A stretch of 64,000 bases of DNA from RHLJ01 sp040222455 (GTDB lineage: Bacteria; Bacteroidota; Rhodothermia; Balneolales; Balneolaceae). The DNA is taken from the NCBI GenBank assembly GCA_040222455.1, contig JAVKDD010000020.1:489821-553820 (forward strand), read 5' to 3'. The notes under the pieces were generated by a model. The model had not been told where the DNA came from. It saw only the letters and a list, made by a program, of their open reading frames with translations, and did not search any database. The translations under genes and the position numbers were made by a program. Below, in pieces: positions 41,028 to 50,094 of this stretch (position 1 is its first letter; each line of letters begins with the position of its first letter).

Positions 41028-41114
41028 TACCGCAGGCCGGACTCGAACCGGCACTCAGATATTCTCCGAATTGGATTTTAAGTCCAACGTGTCTACCAAT
41101 TCCACCACTGCGGC
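41028..41114 (-). tRNA. tRNA-Leu (anticodon UAA)
   Basis: The reverse strand folds into a long-variable-arm tRNA. The acceptor stem is GCCGCAG with CTGCGGT, the D-arm reads GGTGGAATTGGTAGACACG, and the anticodon stem TTGGA/TCCAA surrounds loop CTTAAAA (anticodon TAA). A variable arm and GGTTCGAGTCC in the T-arm follow. The discriminator is A and CCA is not encoded. Confidence 0.95.
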
Positions 41115-41245
41115 ATTTATAATTGATTTAGAGAGCGCCAAATATACAACTTAATCTACAACTACTTCAATCTGTTTCTGCTAAAAAGTTATTGTTTGCA
41201 AAATGGGTTTTGTACCTTCCGTTAAATTGGATAAATCTTTAAAAA

Positions 41246-41815
41246 ATGTATAATAAAGTCGGTTTTTTTATTTTAACACTACTGTTCTTCTCTACACCAG
41301 CTTATTCGCAATTAGAGTTAGGAGTTTCATATGAACTAAGAGAGGAAGAACCAAAAAGTGGATTTGGAGTCCGTTTAGAAAAAGGATTTCTAAACCAAAT
41401 TCCAATCATAAATTTGGGAATGAGAGCGCATTTCAGCTTCTTTAATGAGAATAACAGTGTTTCTGAAAATGGAGTTAGTTACTCTGAACGGTTAACAAAT
41501 TATGATTTTGGAGCAGGAATAATAGCTGGTATTTCAGTTGGATTGATTGAACCCTACATAGGTTTAGGTCTTGGGTCTACAACTTTAGATATTGAGAGAA
41601 ACGAATTTGTGAATGTTCCTCAAGGTTTTGAAGATGAATCGAATGCAAACGAATCTAATATTTATTTCAATGGATTTATTGGTTCAAAAGTGTCAATTAT
41701 TCCCATACTAAAACCTTTTGTAGAGTATAGATATTCGAATTCATCTTTAAGTGAGCCAGAAGTTGCCGAGCTTACAAGTGGTAGAATTATTTTTGGGGTT
41801 TCACTAAGTTTTTAA
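41246..41815 (+). CDS. Outer-membrane beta-barrel protein
   Basis: A 189-residue protein with a signal peptide (MYNKVGFFILTLLFFSTPAYSQ), then a beta-barrel pattern (LELGVSYELREEEPKSGFGVRLEKGF, IISVGLIEPYIGLGLGSTTLD), ending in the outer-membrane-type terminal phenylalanine (GVSLSF). It probably has eight strands. No enzymatic or receptor motif is visible. It lies between the tRNA-Leu gene (divergent) and the RelA/SpoT gene. Confidence 0.78.
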   Translation: MYNKVGFFILTLLFFSTPAYSQLELGVSYELREEEPKSGFGVRLEKGFLNQIPIINLGMRAHFSFFNENNSVSENGVSYSERLTNYDFGAGIIAGISVGLIEPYIGLGLGSTTLDIERNEFVNVPQGFEDESNANESNIYFNGFIGSKVSIIPILKPFVEYRYSNSSLSEPEVAELTSGRIIFGVSLSF

Positions 41816-41924
41816 AGTTTGAAAAGGAATATTATAAAAATTGGTTAGACCATAAAGCTTATTTAAAGCGTTTTAGGTATGTTACATAGATGTTTATACA
41901 AAAAAGGACTAGTTAAAAAAGGCA

Positions 41925-44168
41925 ATGGATAAAGTCGCCACAATTGAAAAGTACAACCTTGATGGGTATGAGTTGGAAACAGCTCAACAGCAGGATTTAG
42001 ACCAGTTGCTTAGAGTATGTACTACCAATATGGAGAATGTAGATGAGGGGCTCATTGCCAAAGCATTTAAGTTGTGTTACTTATCTCATCAAGAAGGGAA
42101 AAGAGCATCTGGTGAACCGTACTATTATCATCCGGTTGAAGTTGCTAAAATTGTAGCTCAAGAAATTAATATTGATGATGTATCGGTGGTGGCTGCTCTC
42201 CTCCATGATACAGTTGAAGATACCGAAATCGAATTATCTGATATACGGTTTTGGTTTGGGGATGAGGTGGCTTTGATTATTGATGGAGTAACTAAGATTG
42301 CGGGTGTATTTAAAAGTAGAGATAGCAAGCAAGCAGAAGCATTTATGAAGCTTTTACTTTCAATGGCAGAAGATATACGTGTAATTTTGATCAAGTTCGC
42401 AGACAGGCTTCATAATATGCGAACTATTCAACATCTTCGAAGGGAAAAACAGATTAAAATTGCTTCAGAAACAATGGACTTGTATGCTCCCTTGGCTCAT
42501 CGTTTCGGTCTTTTTAATATAAAAAATGAACTCGAAGACCTTTGTTTTAAAGCGATCGACCCCACTTCTTTCAAATTTGTAGCACGTAAATTACGGGAGA
42601 AGAAAGAGGCAAGAGAAACATTTATTGATGAGTTTATGATGCCAGTTGGTCGACAACTCATTCAGCAAGATTTTAAGTTTGAAATAAAAGGCCGACCAAA
42701 GCATATTTATTCTATCTACAAGAAAATGCAACGGCAACAAAAACCGTTTGAAGAAATTTATGATCTTTTTGCCATTCGGATAATTCTCGAAACTCCTCAT
42801 ACTAAAGAAGACTGTTGGAGGGTATACTCTATTATTACGGATTGGTACACACCTATTCCACAGCGTTTCCGCGATTTTATTTCTGTTCCCAAAAAGAATG
42901 GCTATCAATCACTGCATACTACTGTAATTACAAATCGAGGTAAAAAAGTTGAGGTTCAAATCAGAACCCGGAGGATGGATGACATTGCTGAGAAAGGACT
43001 TGCTGCACATTGGAAATATAAAGAAGGAGATCAGCCCGGAAGTGAGACTTTAGATAAATTCGTTGGTTGGGTTAGAGATGTACTTGATAATCCACGTCCT
43101 GAGTCTACAACAGATTTTGTAAAAGACTTCCAGCTCAATTTATATCAGGATGAGATTTACGTATTTACTCCAAAAGGTGAGCTAAGAACACTCCCAAAAG
43201 GAGCTACTCCAATCGATTTTGCCTTCGAAATACACAGTGAAATTGGTGAGCGAGCAATGGCAGCTAAGGTAAATGGGAAAATGTCTCCGCTTCGTCAGAA
43301 ACTAAAAAACGGCGATCAACTTGAAATAATTACAGGAAGTAAAATCAATCTTAACCCAGATTGGATAGATGATGTTGTAACTCATAAAGCTAAGTCGCGA
43401 ATTCGGCAATTTATTAAACAGAAACAGAGAAAGGTTTCAGATCAAGGTAGAGAGCTATGGGAAAAGAGAGCTGAAAAAGGAAAAGTAGAGATTTCGGACC
43501 AGGACCTAACTAAAATTGCAAAGCAGTTTAAGTATGATACTACTCAGGGAATGTTTTATGATTTGGGCCTAGGTTCACTAGATGTAAGCTCAGTCTTTAA
43601 AGAAGTAAAACGATTTAAAAGTACGGGCAGAATTGAAACTGAAGGCGCTGATGTGCTTCCTAAAACAGAAGAGGAAATACAAGAAAAGTACATTTCTGCT
43701 GCAAGATCATTAGGGGATGGAAATGCATTAATTCTTAACGGAGAATTAAGTAATGTTAAGTATGCCTATGCTAATTGTTGTAGTCCAATCCCAGGAGACA
43801 ATGTAATAGGGTTTATTAGCAGAAATGGAGATGTTAAAATACATCGGACGATGTGTAATAATGCCCAACATTTATTAAAAACTGAAGGCGATCGTATTAT
43901 TGATGTTCAGTGGGCTAGAAATATTGATAATAAGTTTTTAGTAGCTATTCGAGTAATTGGTGAAGATAGAGTGGGCATGATCAATGATTTAACGGATGTT
44001 CTTTCAAAAGTACTTTCAACGAATATGAAAAGTATAAATGTCTCAAGCGATGAAGGAATGTTTGAAGGAATTATTACGGTGTACGTTGACGGTATTTCTC
44101 ACCTTAACAAAATAATGAAACGCCTTACTAAAGTAGAAGGAGTTAAGAATGTACTTCGTTATGAATAA
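41925..44168 (+). CDS. Bifunctional (p)ppGpp synthetase/hydrolase (RelA/SpoT)
   Basis: A 747-residue RSH enzyme making and breaking the alarmone (p)ppGpp. The N-terminal HD hydrolase is intact, with HP at 69-70 and ALLHDTVEDTE at 91-101 (H94, D95). The synthetase domain has RPKHIYSIYKKMQRQ and IYDLFAIRIIL. A TGS domain (EIYVFTPKGELRTLPKGATPIDFAFEIHSEIG) and a C-terminal ACT domain (RVIGEDRVGMINDLTDVLSK) follow. All domains of a housekeeping bifunctional RSH are present and of normal length. It is followed after 154 bases by HU and the ruvX-def-fmt group. Confidence 0.95.
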   Translation: MDKVATIEKYNLDGYELETAQQQDLDQLLRVCTTNMENVDEGLIAKAFKLCYLSHQEGKRASGEPYYYHPVEVAKIVAQEINIDDVSVVAALLHDTVEDTEIELSDIRFWFGDEVALIIDGVTKIAGVFKSRDSKQAEAFMKLLLSMAEDIRVILIKFADRLHNMRTIQHLRREKQIKIASETMDLYAPLAHRFGLFNIKNELEDLCFKAIDPTSFKFVARKLREKKEARETFIDEFMMPVGRQLIQQDFKFEIKGRPKHIYSIYKKMQRQQKPFEEIYDLFAIRIILETPHTKEDCWRVYSIITDWYTPIPQRFRDFISVPKKNGYQSLHTTVITNRGKKVEVQIRTRRMDDIAEKGLAAHWKYKEGDQPGSETLDKFVGWVRDVLDNPRPESTTDFVKDFQLNLYQDEIYVFTPKGELRTLPKGATPIDFAFEIHSEIGERAMAAKVNGKMSPLRQKLKNGDQLEIITGSKINLNPDWIDDVVTHKAKSRIRQFIKQKQRKVSDQGRELWEKRAEKGKVEISDQDLTKIAKQFKYDTTQGMFYDLGLGSLDVSSVFKEVKRFKSTGRIETEGADVLPKTEEEIQEKYISAARSLGDGNALILNGELSNVKYAYANCCSPIPGDNVIGFISRNGDVKIHRTMCNNAQHLLKTEGDRIIDVQWARNIDNKFLVAIRVIGEDRVGMINDLTDVLSKVLSTNMKSINVSSDEGMFEGIITVYVDGISHLNKIMKRLTKVEGVKNVLRYE

Positions 44169-44322
44169 CGACTTAACAACTTTTTGTAGACATTAACTTA
44201 AACTATCTTTAAACTACGAATGTTATTCGCTTTAGGTAAAAACTAGCTTAAAAAAGAGCTGCGAATTAAGGAAGGACAACCACAAGCATGTAAAGTGCTT
44301 TAATATTTAAAGACTAGAAATT

Positions 44323-44640
44323 ATGATGACTTACACTAAACGTGATATAGTTCGTCGTGTAGCGGAAGCAAAAGACGAACCAATGATCAAAGTAGAACCT
44401 TGGGTAGATTCAGTAATTGTAGCTATGCGCGAGATTATGATGTCAGCTAATACCGAGTGCCGTATCGAAATACGCGATTTTGGTGTGTTCGAGGTTAAAG
44501 AGACTAAGGCAAAGCCAAAGGCTCGTAACCCAAAAACAAATGAAGTTATTTACGTGCCAGCACATCGTAAAACACACTTTAAGCCAAGCAAATTATTGAA
44601 ATCTTTTTTACGTCAACCACTGGAAGACTTAAAAAAATAA
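44323..44640 (+). CDS. HU/IHF-family DNA-binding protein
   Basis: A 105-residue nucleoid protein. The helical base (TKRDIVRRVAEAKDEPMIKVEPWVDSVIVAMREIM) is followed by the beta arm with EIRDFGVFEVKETKAKPKARNPKTNEVIYVPAHRKTHFKPS. The RNPKT arm is the DNA-bending, minor-groove part of HU/IHF, with the proline at its tip. The C-terminus (LLKSFLRQPLEDLKK) is typical of the HU group in Bacteroidota-like genomes. It is 10 bases upstream of ruvX, so the two are probably in one transcript. Confidence 0.93.
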   Translation: MMTYTKRDIVRRVAEAKDEPMIKVEPWVDSVIVAMREIMMSANTECRIEIRDFGVFEVKETKAKPKARNPKTNEVIYVPAHRKTHFKPSKLLKSFLRQPLEDLKK

Positions 44641-44650
44641 TGTAACTACT

Positions 44651-45073
44651 TTGCAGGAGTATTCACGTCTGGTCGGTATTGATGTAGGGAAAAAACGGAT
44701 TGGTATCGCCCAGACTGACCTCCTTAAGACTATTTCTAGTCCTGTAGGTACATATTCACCAGAGCTGGTTTTTGATGCTCTTAGATTGATTGTTAGTCAA
44801 TCGAAAGTTGATAAATTTATTGTTGGTTGGCCTTTAATGCCCAATGGACAAGAAGGTGATTCAATAACTATGGTTAAGGAATTCATTAATAAACTCACTT
44901 TTGAATTCCCGGAAATCTCTATTGAAAAAATAGACGAGAGAAATACATCAAATAAAGCCATACAGCTTATGGTAGAGGCTGGGATATCTAAAAAGAAAAG
45001 AAGAGAAAAAGAACGTGTGGATAGAATTGCGGCAGCTGTTATCTTACAGCATTATTTAGATGAATATTATTAA
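44651..45073 (+). CDS. ruvX: Putative pre-16S rRNA nuclease / Holliday-junction resolvase-like (RuvX/YqgF)
   Basis: A 140-residue RuvX/YqgF protein of the RNase H-like fold. It has the first acidic residue in LVGIDVGKKRIGIAQTD, the KFIVGWPL strand with MPNGQEGD, and the later IEKIDERNTSNKAIQLM and DRIAAAVILQHYLDEY that provide the other acidic residues. It is proposed to mature 16S rRNA ends. The start is TTG at 44651; no ATG is available, and the GGAG that follows lies inside the coding start. It sits 10 bases after HU and 5 bases before def. Confidence 0.9.
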   Translation: MQEYSRLVGIDVGKKRIGIAQTDLLKTISSPVGTYSPELVFDALRLIVSQSKVDKFIVGWPLMPNGQEGDSITMVKEFINKLTFEFPEISIEKIDERNTSNKAIQLMVEAGISKKKRREKERVDRIAAAVILQHYLDEYY

Positions 45074-45078
45074 AGACG

Positions 45079-45633
45079 ATGGCAGTACTTCCTATAGTAA
45101 CTTATAACGATCCTATTCTTCGGCAAAAAACAGAACCTATCATCGATTTTTCGGATGAAATACGCCAATTTGTAGCAGATTTATTTGAAACCATGTATAA
45201 CTCAGAAGGAGTGGGACTTGCTGCTCCTCAAGTTGGGAAATCACTTCAGATATTTGTAATTGATGCAGATAATATGATGGATGAAGATGAAGAATTACCA
45301 GGTCCTATGGCTTTTATCAATCCTAAGATCATAGAAAAAAAAGGTAAACAAATTCCAATGGACGAAGGGTGTTTAAGTATTCCTGAAGTGACCGATAAAG
45401 TTCTCAGACCAGAAACTATTGTTATACAATATAAAGACGAAAACTTTGAAGATAAAACACTTGAAGCGAATCGCTGGCTGGCAAGGGTAATTCAACATGA
45501 ATATGATCACTTACAAGGAATATTATTTATAGACTATTTAAGTGCTTTTAGAAAACGTATGCATAAAGCTGATTTAAAAGAGATAGATGATGGTTTACGA
45601 GAAACTAAATATCCTATCCGACCAAAAATCTAA
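45079..45633 (+). CDS. def: Peptide deformylase
   Basis: A 184-residue enzyme removing the formyl group from new proteins. All three family motifs are intact: EGVGLAAPQVG (43-53), EGCLSIPE (96-103, metal ligand C98) and QHEYDHLQG (139-147, H140 and H144 as metal ligands, E141 catalytic). It lies next to fmt, the gene for the enzyme that adds the formyl group, with 16 bases between; the pairing of the two is common in bacteria. Confidence 0.97.
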   Translation: MAVLPIVTYNDPILRQKTEPIIDFSDEIRQFVADLFETMYNSEGVGLAAPQVGKSLQIFVIDADNMMDEDEELPGPMAFINPKIIEKKGKQIPMDEGCLSIPEVTDKVLRPETIVIQYKDENFEDKTLEANRWLARVIQHEYDHLQGILFIDYLSAFRKRMHKADLKEIDDGLRETKYPIRPKI

Positions 45634-45649
45634 TCCAAAATACTAAGAG

Positions 45650-46564
45650 ATGAATATCGTATTCATGGGTTCTCCCGAATTTGCGCTTCCTAGTTTGGAG
45701 AAGATTTATAACTCTAAACATACTATAAAAGCAGTTGTCAGTAATATTGATAAGAGGAGAGGAAGAGGTTCTTCAACAGCACCAACACCGGTTAAAAGTA
45801 AAGCTATAGAACTTGGACTTTCAGTAATTGAAGTAGATGATTTAAAATCTGAAAAGTTTGAAAATCAACTAAAAGCACTAGAACCGGATTTATTTGTAGT
45901 AGTAGCGTTTCGAATACTACCAAAAAACCTTTTAAAGATTCCAAAAAAAGGTTCAGTTAATTTACATGCTTCGCTTCTCCCAAAATATAGAGGAGCTGCT
46001 CCTATCCACTGGGCAGTAATGAATGGAGAAGAAGAAACAGGATGTACTATTTTCTTCTTAGATGAAGATGTAGATACAGGAAAAATCATTAAACAAAAGA
46101 AAATCTCTATTGGAGATAATGAGACAACAGGAGAGGTATACGAACGATTAATGAATATCGGAAGCGAGGTATTAATTAATGCAGTTGATGAAATTGACGA
46201 AGGTAGCTATACTACAATATCTCAAAATAATAGTCTTGCAACACCTGCCCCCAAAATTTTTAAAGATGATTGCCATATTAATTTTAATCAAGCGGCAAAA
46301 GTAGTTCATAATAAAATAAGAGGGCTAAGTCCATTTCCTACAGCTTGGGCTCGATTAGATGGTGAAAAATTTAACATATATAAATCTCAACTTGGTTCTT
46401 TCGCAAATATTGATCCTGGCGAATTGCTGGTTAGAGACGGAAAATTACTAGTTGGATGTTCTGATGGAACTCTAGAGTTGTTAGAAATACAACTACCAGG
46501 AAAAAAGAAAATGGAAATTCAAAATTTTCTGGCCGGAAATACAATAGAGGGATTTCTTAAATAA
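45650..46564 (+). CDS. fmt: Methionyl-tRNA formyltransferase
   Basis: A 304-residue enzyme. FMGSPEFALPSLEKI opens the formyl-folate-binding domain, and the key SVNLHASLLPKYRGAAPIHWAVMNGE block is complete (histidine and SLLPxYRG motif). TAPAPKIFKDDCHIN-type sequence follows, then the C-terminal tRNA-binding domain (NKIRGLSPFPTAWA). Together with def it supports formylated initiation. It is about 76 bases upstream of the ankyrin gene. Confidence 0.96.
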   Translation: MNIVFMGSPEFALPSLEKIYNSKHTIKAVVSNIDKRRGRGSSTAPTPVKSKAIELGLSVIEVDDLKSEKFENQLKALEPDLFVVVAFRILPKNLLKIPKKGSVNLHASLLPKYRGAAPIHWAVMNGEEETGCTIFFLDEDVDTGKIIKQKKISIGDNETTGEVYERLMNIGSEVLINAVDEIDEGSYTTISQNNSLATPAPKIFKDDCHINFNQAAKVVHNKIRGLSPFPTAWARLDGEKFNIYKSQLGSFANIDPGELLVRDGKLLVGCSDGTLELLEIQLPGKKKMEIQNFLAGNTIEGFLK

Positions 46565-46639
46565 ATTAATAATAATTTAGTTTGAGATAGGGTTTCCATT
46601 TTATATCATCCCGCAACTTCAAATAGTTAATATTTTACA

Positions 46640-47341
46640 ATGGATTCAATAGATATTATTTCTGCAGCAAAGGAAGGAAACTTCGACGAGGTTAAACAGC
46701 TTCATAAAAAAAACGTTGATATAAACACTGTAAACAGTAGTGGCGCTTCGGCGCTGATTTTAGCGTCCGAAAAAAATCACTTCGATGTCGTTAAATATCT
46801 GGTTGAAGCAGGTGCTGATCTAAATATTGAGACTAAGATGGGAGGCACCGCATTAAATCGTGCGGCTGAAAATGGCAATATTGAAATGATGAAATATTTG
46901 CTAGACAAAGGGGTAAAAGTAGGATCTCTGGCATTAATTGTTGCTGCCAGAAATGGTTTTATTGACGCAGTAAAGCTCTTAGTTGAAAAAGGTGCAGATG
47001 TTGATTATCAACAACGATGGGGGCATACTGCGCTTATGGTAGCGGCTAAAAATGGTTACTCTGAGGTAGTAACATTTTTATTAAGTAAATCAGCTAATGT
47101 TTATTTAAGAGATAAGAATGGGGATACTGCAATGATGATTGCTAATGAAAATGAGCAAGATGAAATTGTATTGATTCTCAGAAATGCCGGAGCAATCGCC
47201 GAGGAAAAACCTACAAAAGAGAAATCACCTCAAGTTGTAGTGGATGATGACGACGATGATGATGACTTAGATGATACACCAGACGTGGATGATCTTGTGT
47301 CTGATGATGAAGCGCCAGATGAGATAGATTTAGACGATTAG
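46640..47341 (+). CDS. Ankyrin-repeat protein with acidic tail
   Basis: A 233-residue protein with about five ankyrin repeats of ~33 residues (GNFDEVKQLHKKNVDINTVNSSGASALILASEKNHFDVVKYLVEAGADL, ending near EIVLILRNAGA). The last ~40 residues are strongly acidic (a run of aspartates after VVV, then DDLVSDDEAPDEIDLDD). There is no signal peptide, so it is cytoplasmic. Ankyrin proteins bind partners; none is visible here. Its stop overlaps the converging gene's stop by 3 bases. Confidence 0.9.
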   Translation: MDSIDIISAAKEGNFDEVKQLHKKNVDINTVNSSGASALILASEKNHFDVVKYLVEAGADLNIETKMGGTALNRAAENGNIEMMKYLLDKGVKVGSLALIVAARNGFIDAVKLLVEKGADVDYQQRWGHTALMVAAKNGYSEVVTFLLSKSANVYLRDKNGDTAMMIANENEQDEIVLILRNAGAIAEEKPTKEKSPQVVVDDDDDDDDLDDTPDVDDLVSDDEAPDEIDLDD

Positions 47342-48147
47342 AGTTTTTCTTTAAGATTATTTTTAAGGTTTGAATCCTCTTTTTCTTCATTCAAATATAC
47401 ATCTTCTGTCTCGATCTCAATAGTTCCAGATTCTTTCTTTACTCGTTTTACTGACGCTTTTGTAGGAATCTGGTCAACAATTTTATTGACAAGATCTTTA
47501 AGCTTATTCAGTTTCTTCTTTCTCCAGGCTACATCGAGAGAATAAACTAATATCGAACTCACAGTAAATAAAGAAGCAAATAATGCTGAACCTTCAAAAA
47601 AGGTGGGCTTTAAAAAGACAAAGCTAAGACCAAAAAGTATCAATGATAGAAATAACCCGTACATAACACCTTCTGTTAAAGAACTTGCTAATCCTACTCT
47701 TTGGGAAACCCTGAGCCGAACTCCTTCCTCTCTTTTAGTTAAACTTGCTACGGTTTCTATTCCCGACAAACTTGTGTTCACCCATTCTTTTTTTGAGTAA
47801 TCTTCTTTCGTTTTTCCAAATGTTTCTCCACCAACGTGATGCTTTAAATCTGTTGTAACTTCATTCCAAATATCATCTATATAGGCTTGTGTATCTATTT
47901 CGCGTTCTTCATAAATATGGGTGTCAGTAAGACCAGACCTTCGAGTTATATTTTTTTCTCGATACTCTAAAGCTGCAGTTTTAATTAAATCCATATCTAA
48001 ACCCGCTTCATCACCAACTTGAAGAAGCTCATCCATGGTCAATCCAGATTCTTTTTTCGTAGACGATTCTTGCTGTTCCTTTTGAAGTTCTGCGGCTCGC
48101 TTAATGATGAGTTGAATTTCGTCTTCTGAAAATACTTTATCTGGCAT
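47338..48147 (-). CDS. Membrane protein of unknown function
   Basis: A 269-residue protein from the ATG at 48147 (MPDKVFSEDEIQLIIKRAAELQKEQQES). A longer frame to 48279 overlaps the terminator of the next gene and is rejected. The first ~130 residues are charged and helical, and two transmembrane segments follow near 165-210 (GVMYGLFLSLILFGLSFVFLK; GSALFASLFTVSSILVYSLD). The C-terminus is charged. The opening EDEIQLIIKRAAELQ with GLTMDELLQVGDEAGLD resembles a helical domain repeated in Bacteroidota/Balneolota proteins, but it has no function assigned. Confidence 0.75.
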   Translation of the reverse strand: MPDKVFSEDEIQLIIKRAAELQKEQQESSTKKESGLTMDELLQVGDEAGLDMDLIKTAALEYREKNITRRSGLTDTHIYEEREIDTQAYIDDIWNEVTTDLKHHVGGETFGKTKEDYSKKEWVNTSLSGIETVASLTKREEGVRLRVSQRVGLASSLTEGVMYGLFLSLILFGLSFVFLKPTFFEGSALFASLFTVSSILVYSLDVAWRKKKLNKLKDLVNKIVDQIPTKASVKRVKKESGTIEIETEDVYLNEEKEDSNLKNNLKEKL

Positions 48148-48176
48148 AGTCTTAAAATTTGTTGATTGGATTATAC

Positions 48177-48208
48177 AAAAAAGCCTCGATCTAATAACCG
48201 AGGCTTTT
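48177..48208. terminator. Bidirectional terminator
   Basis: AAAAGCCTCG pairs with CGAGGCTTTT around ATCTAATAAC, with an A-run on the left and T-run on the right. It serves the leftward dehydrogenase gene that ends at 48230. Confidence 0.85.
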
Positions 48209-48229
48209 AAAATAATATTCAAAAAGAAT

Positions 48230-49846
48230 TTATTTCTCAGATGCGTATTCAAAGGAGTGAACATCCATCTCAACGCCATCAGCAGGACGAACGGTCATCG
48301 ATTTAGGCTGTAAAAAATATAGCAAGTAGTCTCGACCACCAGCTTTTGCATCTGTCCCACTCATATTAAATCCACCGAAGGGCTGTGCACCAACCAAAGC
48401 TCCGGTACATTTTCTATTGATATATAAATTACCAACTTTAAAAGTTCGTAGTGCCTTCTCAATTTTTTTCGGATTGTTAGAGAAGTAAGCTCCTGTTAAC
48501 CCGTATTGAGTACTGTTTGCAATTCTAAGCGCATCATCAGTGTTTTTTGCCTTTATGAAAGCGGTAACTGGTCCAAATATTTCTTCTTGAGCAATTCGGG
48601 CATCTTCAGCTACATCTGCAAAAACGGTTGGTTCGATATAATGTCCCGGATTTTCAGTTTTAGCAAGTTTACCGCCCGTCATGAGCTTTGCTTCTGATTT
48701 ACCAATTTCAATGTAGCTTAATATTTTATCTACTGCTTTTTGATTTACAACTGGTCCGGCTGCAAAATTATCTTTAGCATCACCGACGGTTAATTCTTTC
48801 GTTTTTTCCACAACTTTAGCGAGAACTTCATCATATACAGATTCTACCACAATTGTGCGCGAACCTGCCGAACATTTTTGGCCTTGAAAGCCGAAAGCAC
48901 CGCGTACAATTTGATCGGCTGCGTATTCTAAGTCGGCATCTTCATCAACAACTGTTGCGTTTTTACCTCCTAATTCGCAAACTAATCGCTTCAAGAAATG
49001 TTGACCTTCTACTACTTTTCCAGCGATTTCCGCCATATGTAAGCCTACGGCTTTAGAACCAGTAAAAGTAATAAATCTTGTTTTCGGGCTGGTAGTTAAA
49101 GCTTCACCAACCTCCATATTATCACCAGTAACAAAATTAAATACTCCTTTCGGAAGACCAACTTCTTCAAAAATTTCAGCAACTATATGTCCCATTTTTG
49201 GAGTGTCCGGAGCTGGTTTAGCGACGACTGTATTTCCTGCTGCAATTGGTGCAGCCGCCATTCCCAAATAAATTGCGAATGGGAAATTCCATGGTGAGAT
49301 AGAAACTCCGGCGCCAATTGGCATGTAAATTGTTTTGTTTGCATCACCCCAAGAATCTTTAACAGGCATGCCTTTATCTAAGCGAATAGCTTCATACGCG
49401 TAATAAATAAGGAAGTCTATTCCTTCAGCAGTATCGGCATCAGCTTCAAGATAGTTTTTTCCTGCTTCGCTGATCATCCACGCATTTATTTCCATCCTTC
49501 TTCGCTTTACAACATCTGCTGCTTTTAGCAGATATGCTGCTCGTTCTTTTGCAGGAGTATATTGCCAGGTTTCAAAAGCTTCCCATGCCGAATCTAATGC
49601 CCCAAGAGCTTGTTCGGTACTAGCCATTTGAAAGGTTCCAATCACTTCGCTTGTATTGGATGGGTTAGTACTTTCGAATGTTCCTGAGTTTCCTTTAACC
49701 CACTCTCCATTGATGAATAAATCATGCTCTTTCCCAAAATGACTGCGCGCTTCTTCGATTGCTTTTTTCTGAGCGACATCGATTGTTGGATCAGAGAAAT
49801 CTAAATATTCTTCGTTTTCAAATTTTTCAAGTGTTAAATCAGACAT
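48230..49846 (-). CDS. pruA: L-glutamate gamma-semialdehyde (P5C) dehydrogenase
   Basis: A 538-residue aldehyde dehydrogenase starting MSDLTLEKFENEEYL at 49846; a frame back to 49933 adds 29 unlikely residues. It oxidises glutamate semialdehyde to glutamate in proline breakdown. Motifs include SPWNFPFAIYLGMAAAPIAAGNTVVAKPA (cofactor), FTGSKAVGLHM, FLKRLVCELGGKNATVV (general-base glutamate) and FGFQGQKCSAGSR (catalytic cysteine). QEEIFGPVTAFI and PFGGFNMSGTDAKAGG lie near the end. The body matches the PruA-like group, without a fused proline dehydrogenase. Confidence 0.92.
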   Translation of the reverse strand: MSDLTLEKFENEEYLDFSDPTIDVAQKKAIEEARSHFGKEHDLFINGEWVKGNSGTFESTNPSNTSEVIGTFQMASTEQALGALDSAWEAFETWQYTPAKERAAYLLKAADVVKRRRMEINAWMISEAGKNYLEADADTAEGIDFLIYYAYEAIRLDKGMPVKDSWGDANKTIYMPIGAGVSISPWNFPFAIYLGMAAAPIAAGNTVVAKPAPDTPKMGHIVAEIFEEVGLPKGVFNFVTGDNMEVGEALTTSPKTRFITFTGSKAVGLHMAEIAGKVVEGQHFLKRLVCELGGKNATVVDEDADLEYAADQIVRGAFGFQGQKCSAGSRTIVVESVYDEVLAKVVEKTKELTVGDAKDNFAAGPVVNQKAVDKILSYIEIGKSEAKLMTGGKLAKTENPGHYIEPTVFADVAEDARIAQEEIFGPVTAFIKAKNTDDALRIANSTQYGLTGAYFSNNPKKIEKALRTFKVGNLYINRKCTGALVGAQPFGGFNMSGTDAKAGGRDYLLYFLQPKSMTVRPADGVEMDVHSFEYASEK

Positions 49847-50094
49847 TTTATACTCTAAAGGGTTTCTGTTGTTAAAATTAATGTGAAAGTTTTTAAGATT
49901 ATAACCTAAATATAGCCAGAAAAGCGCTCCCAATTCAAAGGACTTTCAATGAGAATATAAGTTAAGGTAAAACCATTGAAAATGGGACTCAGTAATGGTA
50001 GTTTTAAGTCTCTTTATAAGAACTTTATAAAATTATGATACGTTCATATCGATAAACGTATACATAATCACTCAATACAAAAAAAGGATTCGAT

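Noticed and set aside
48148..48279. N-terminal extension of the membrane protein
   Set aside because: The extra residues are read from a terminator and the end of the next gene.
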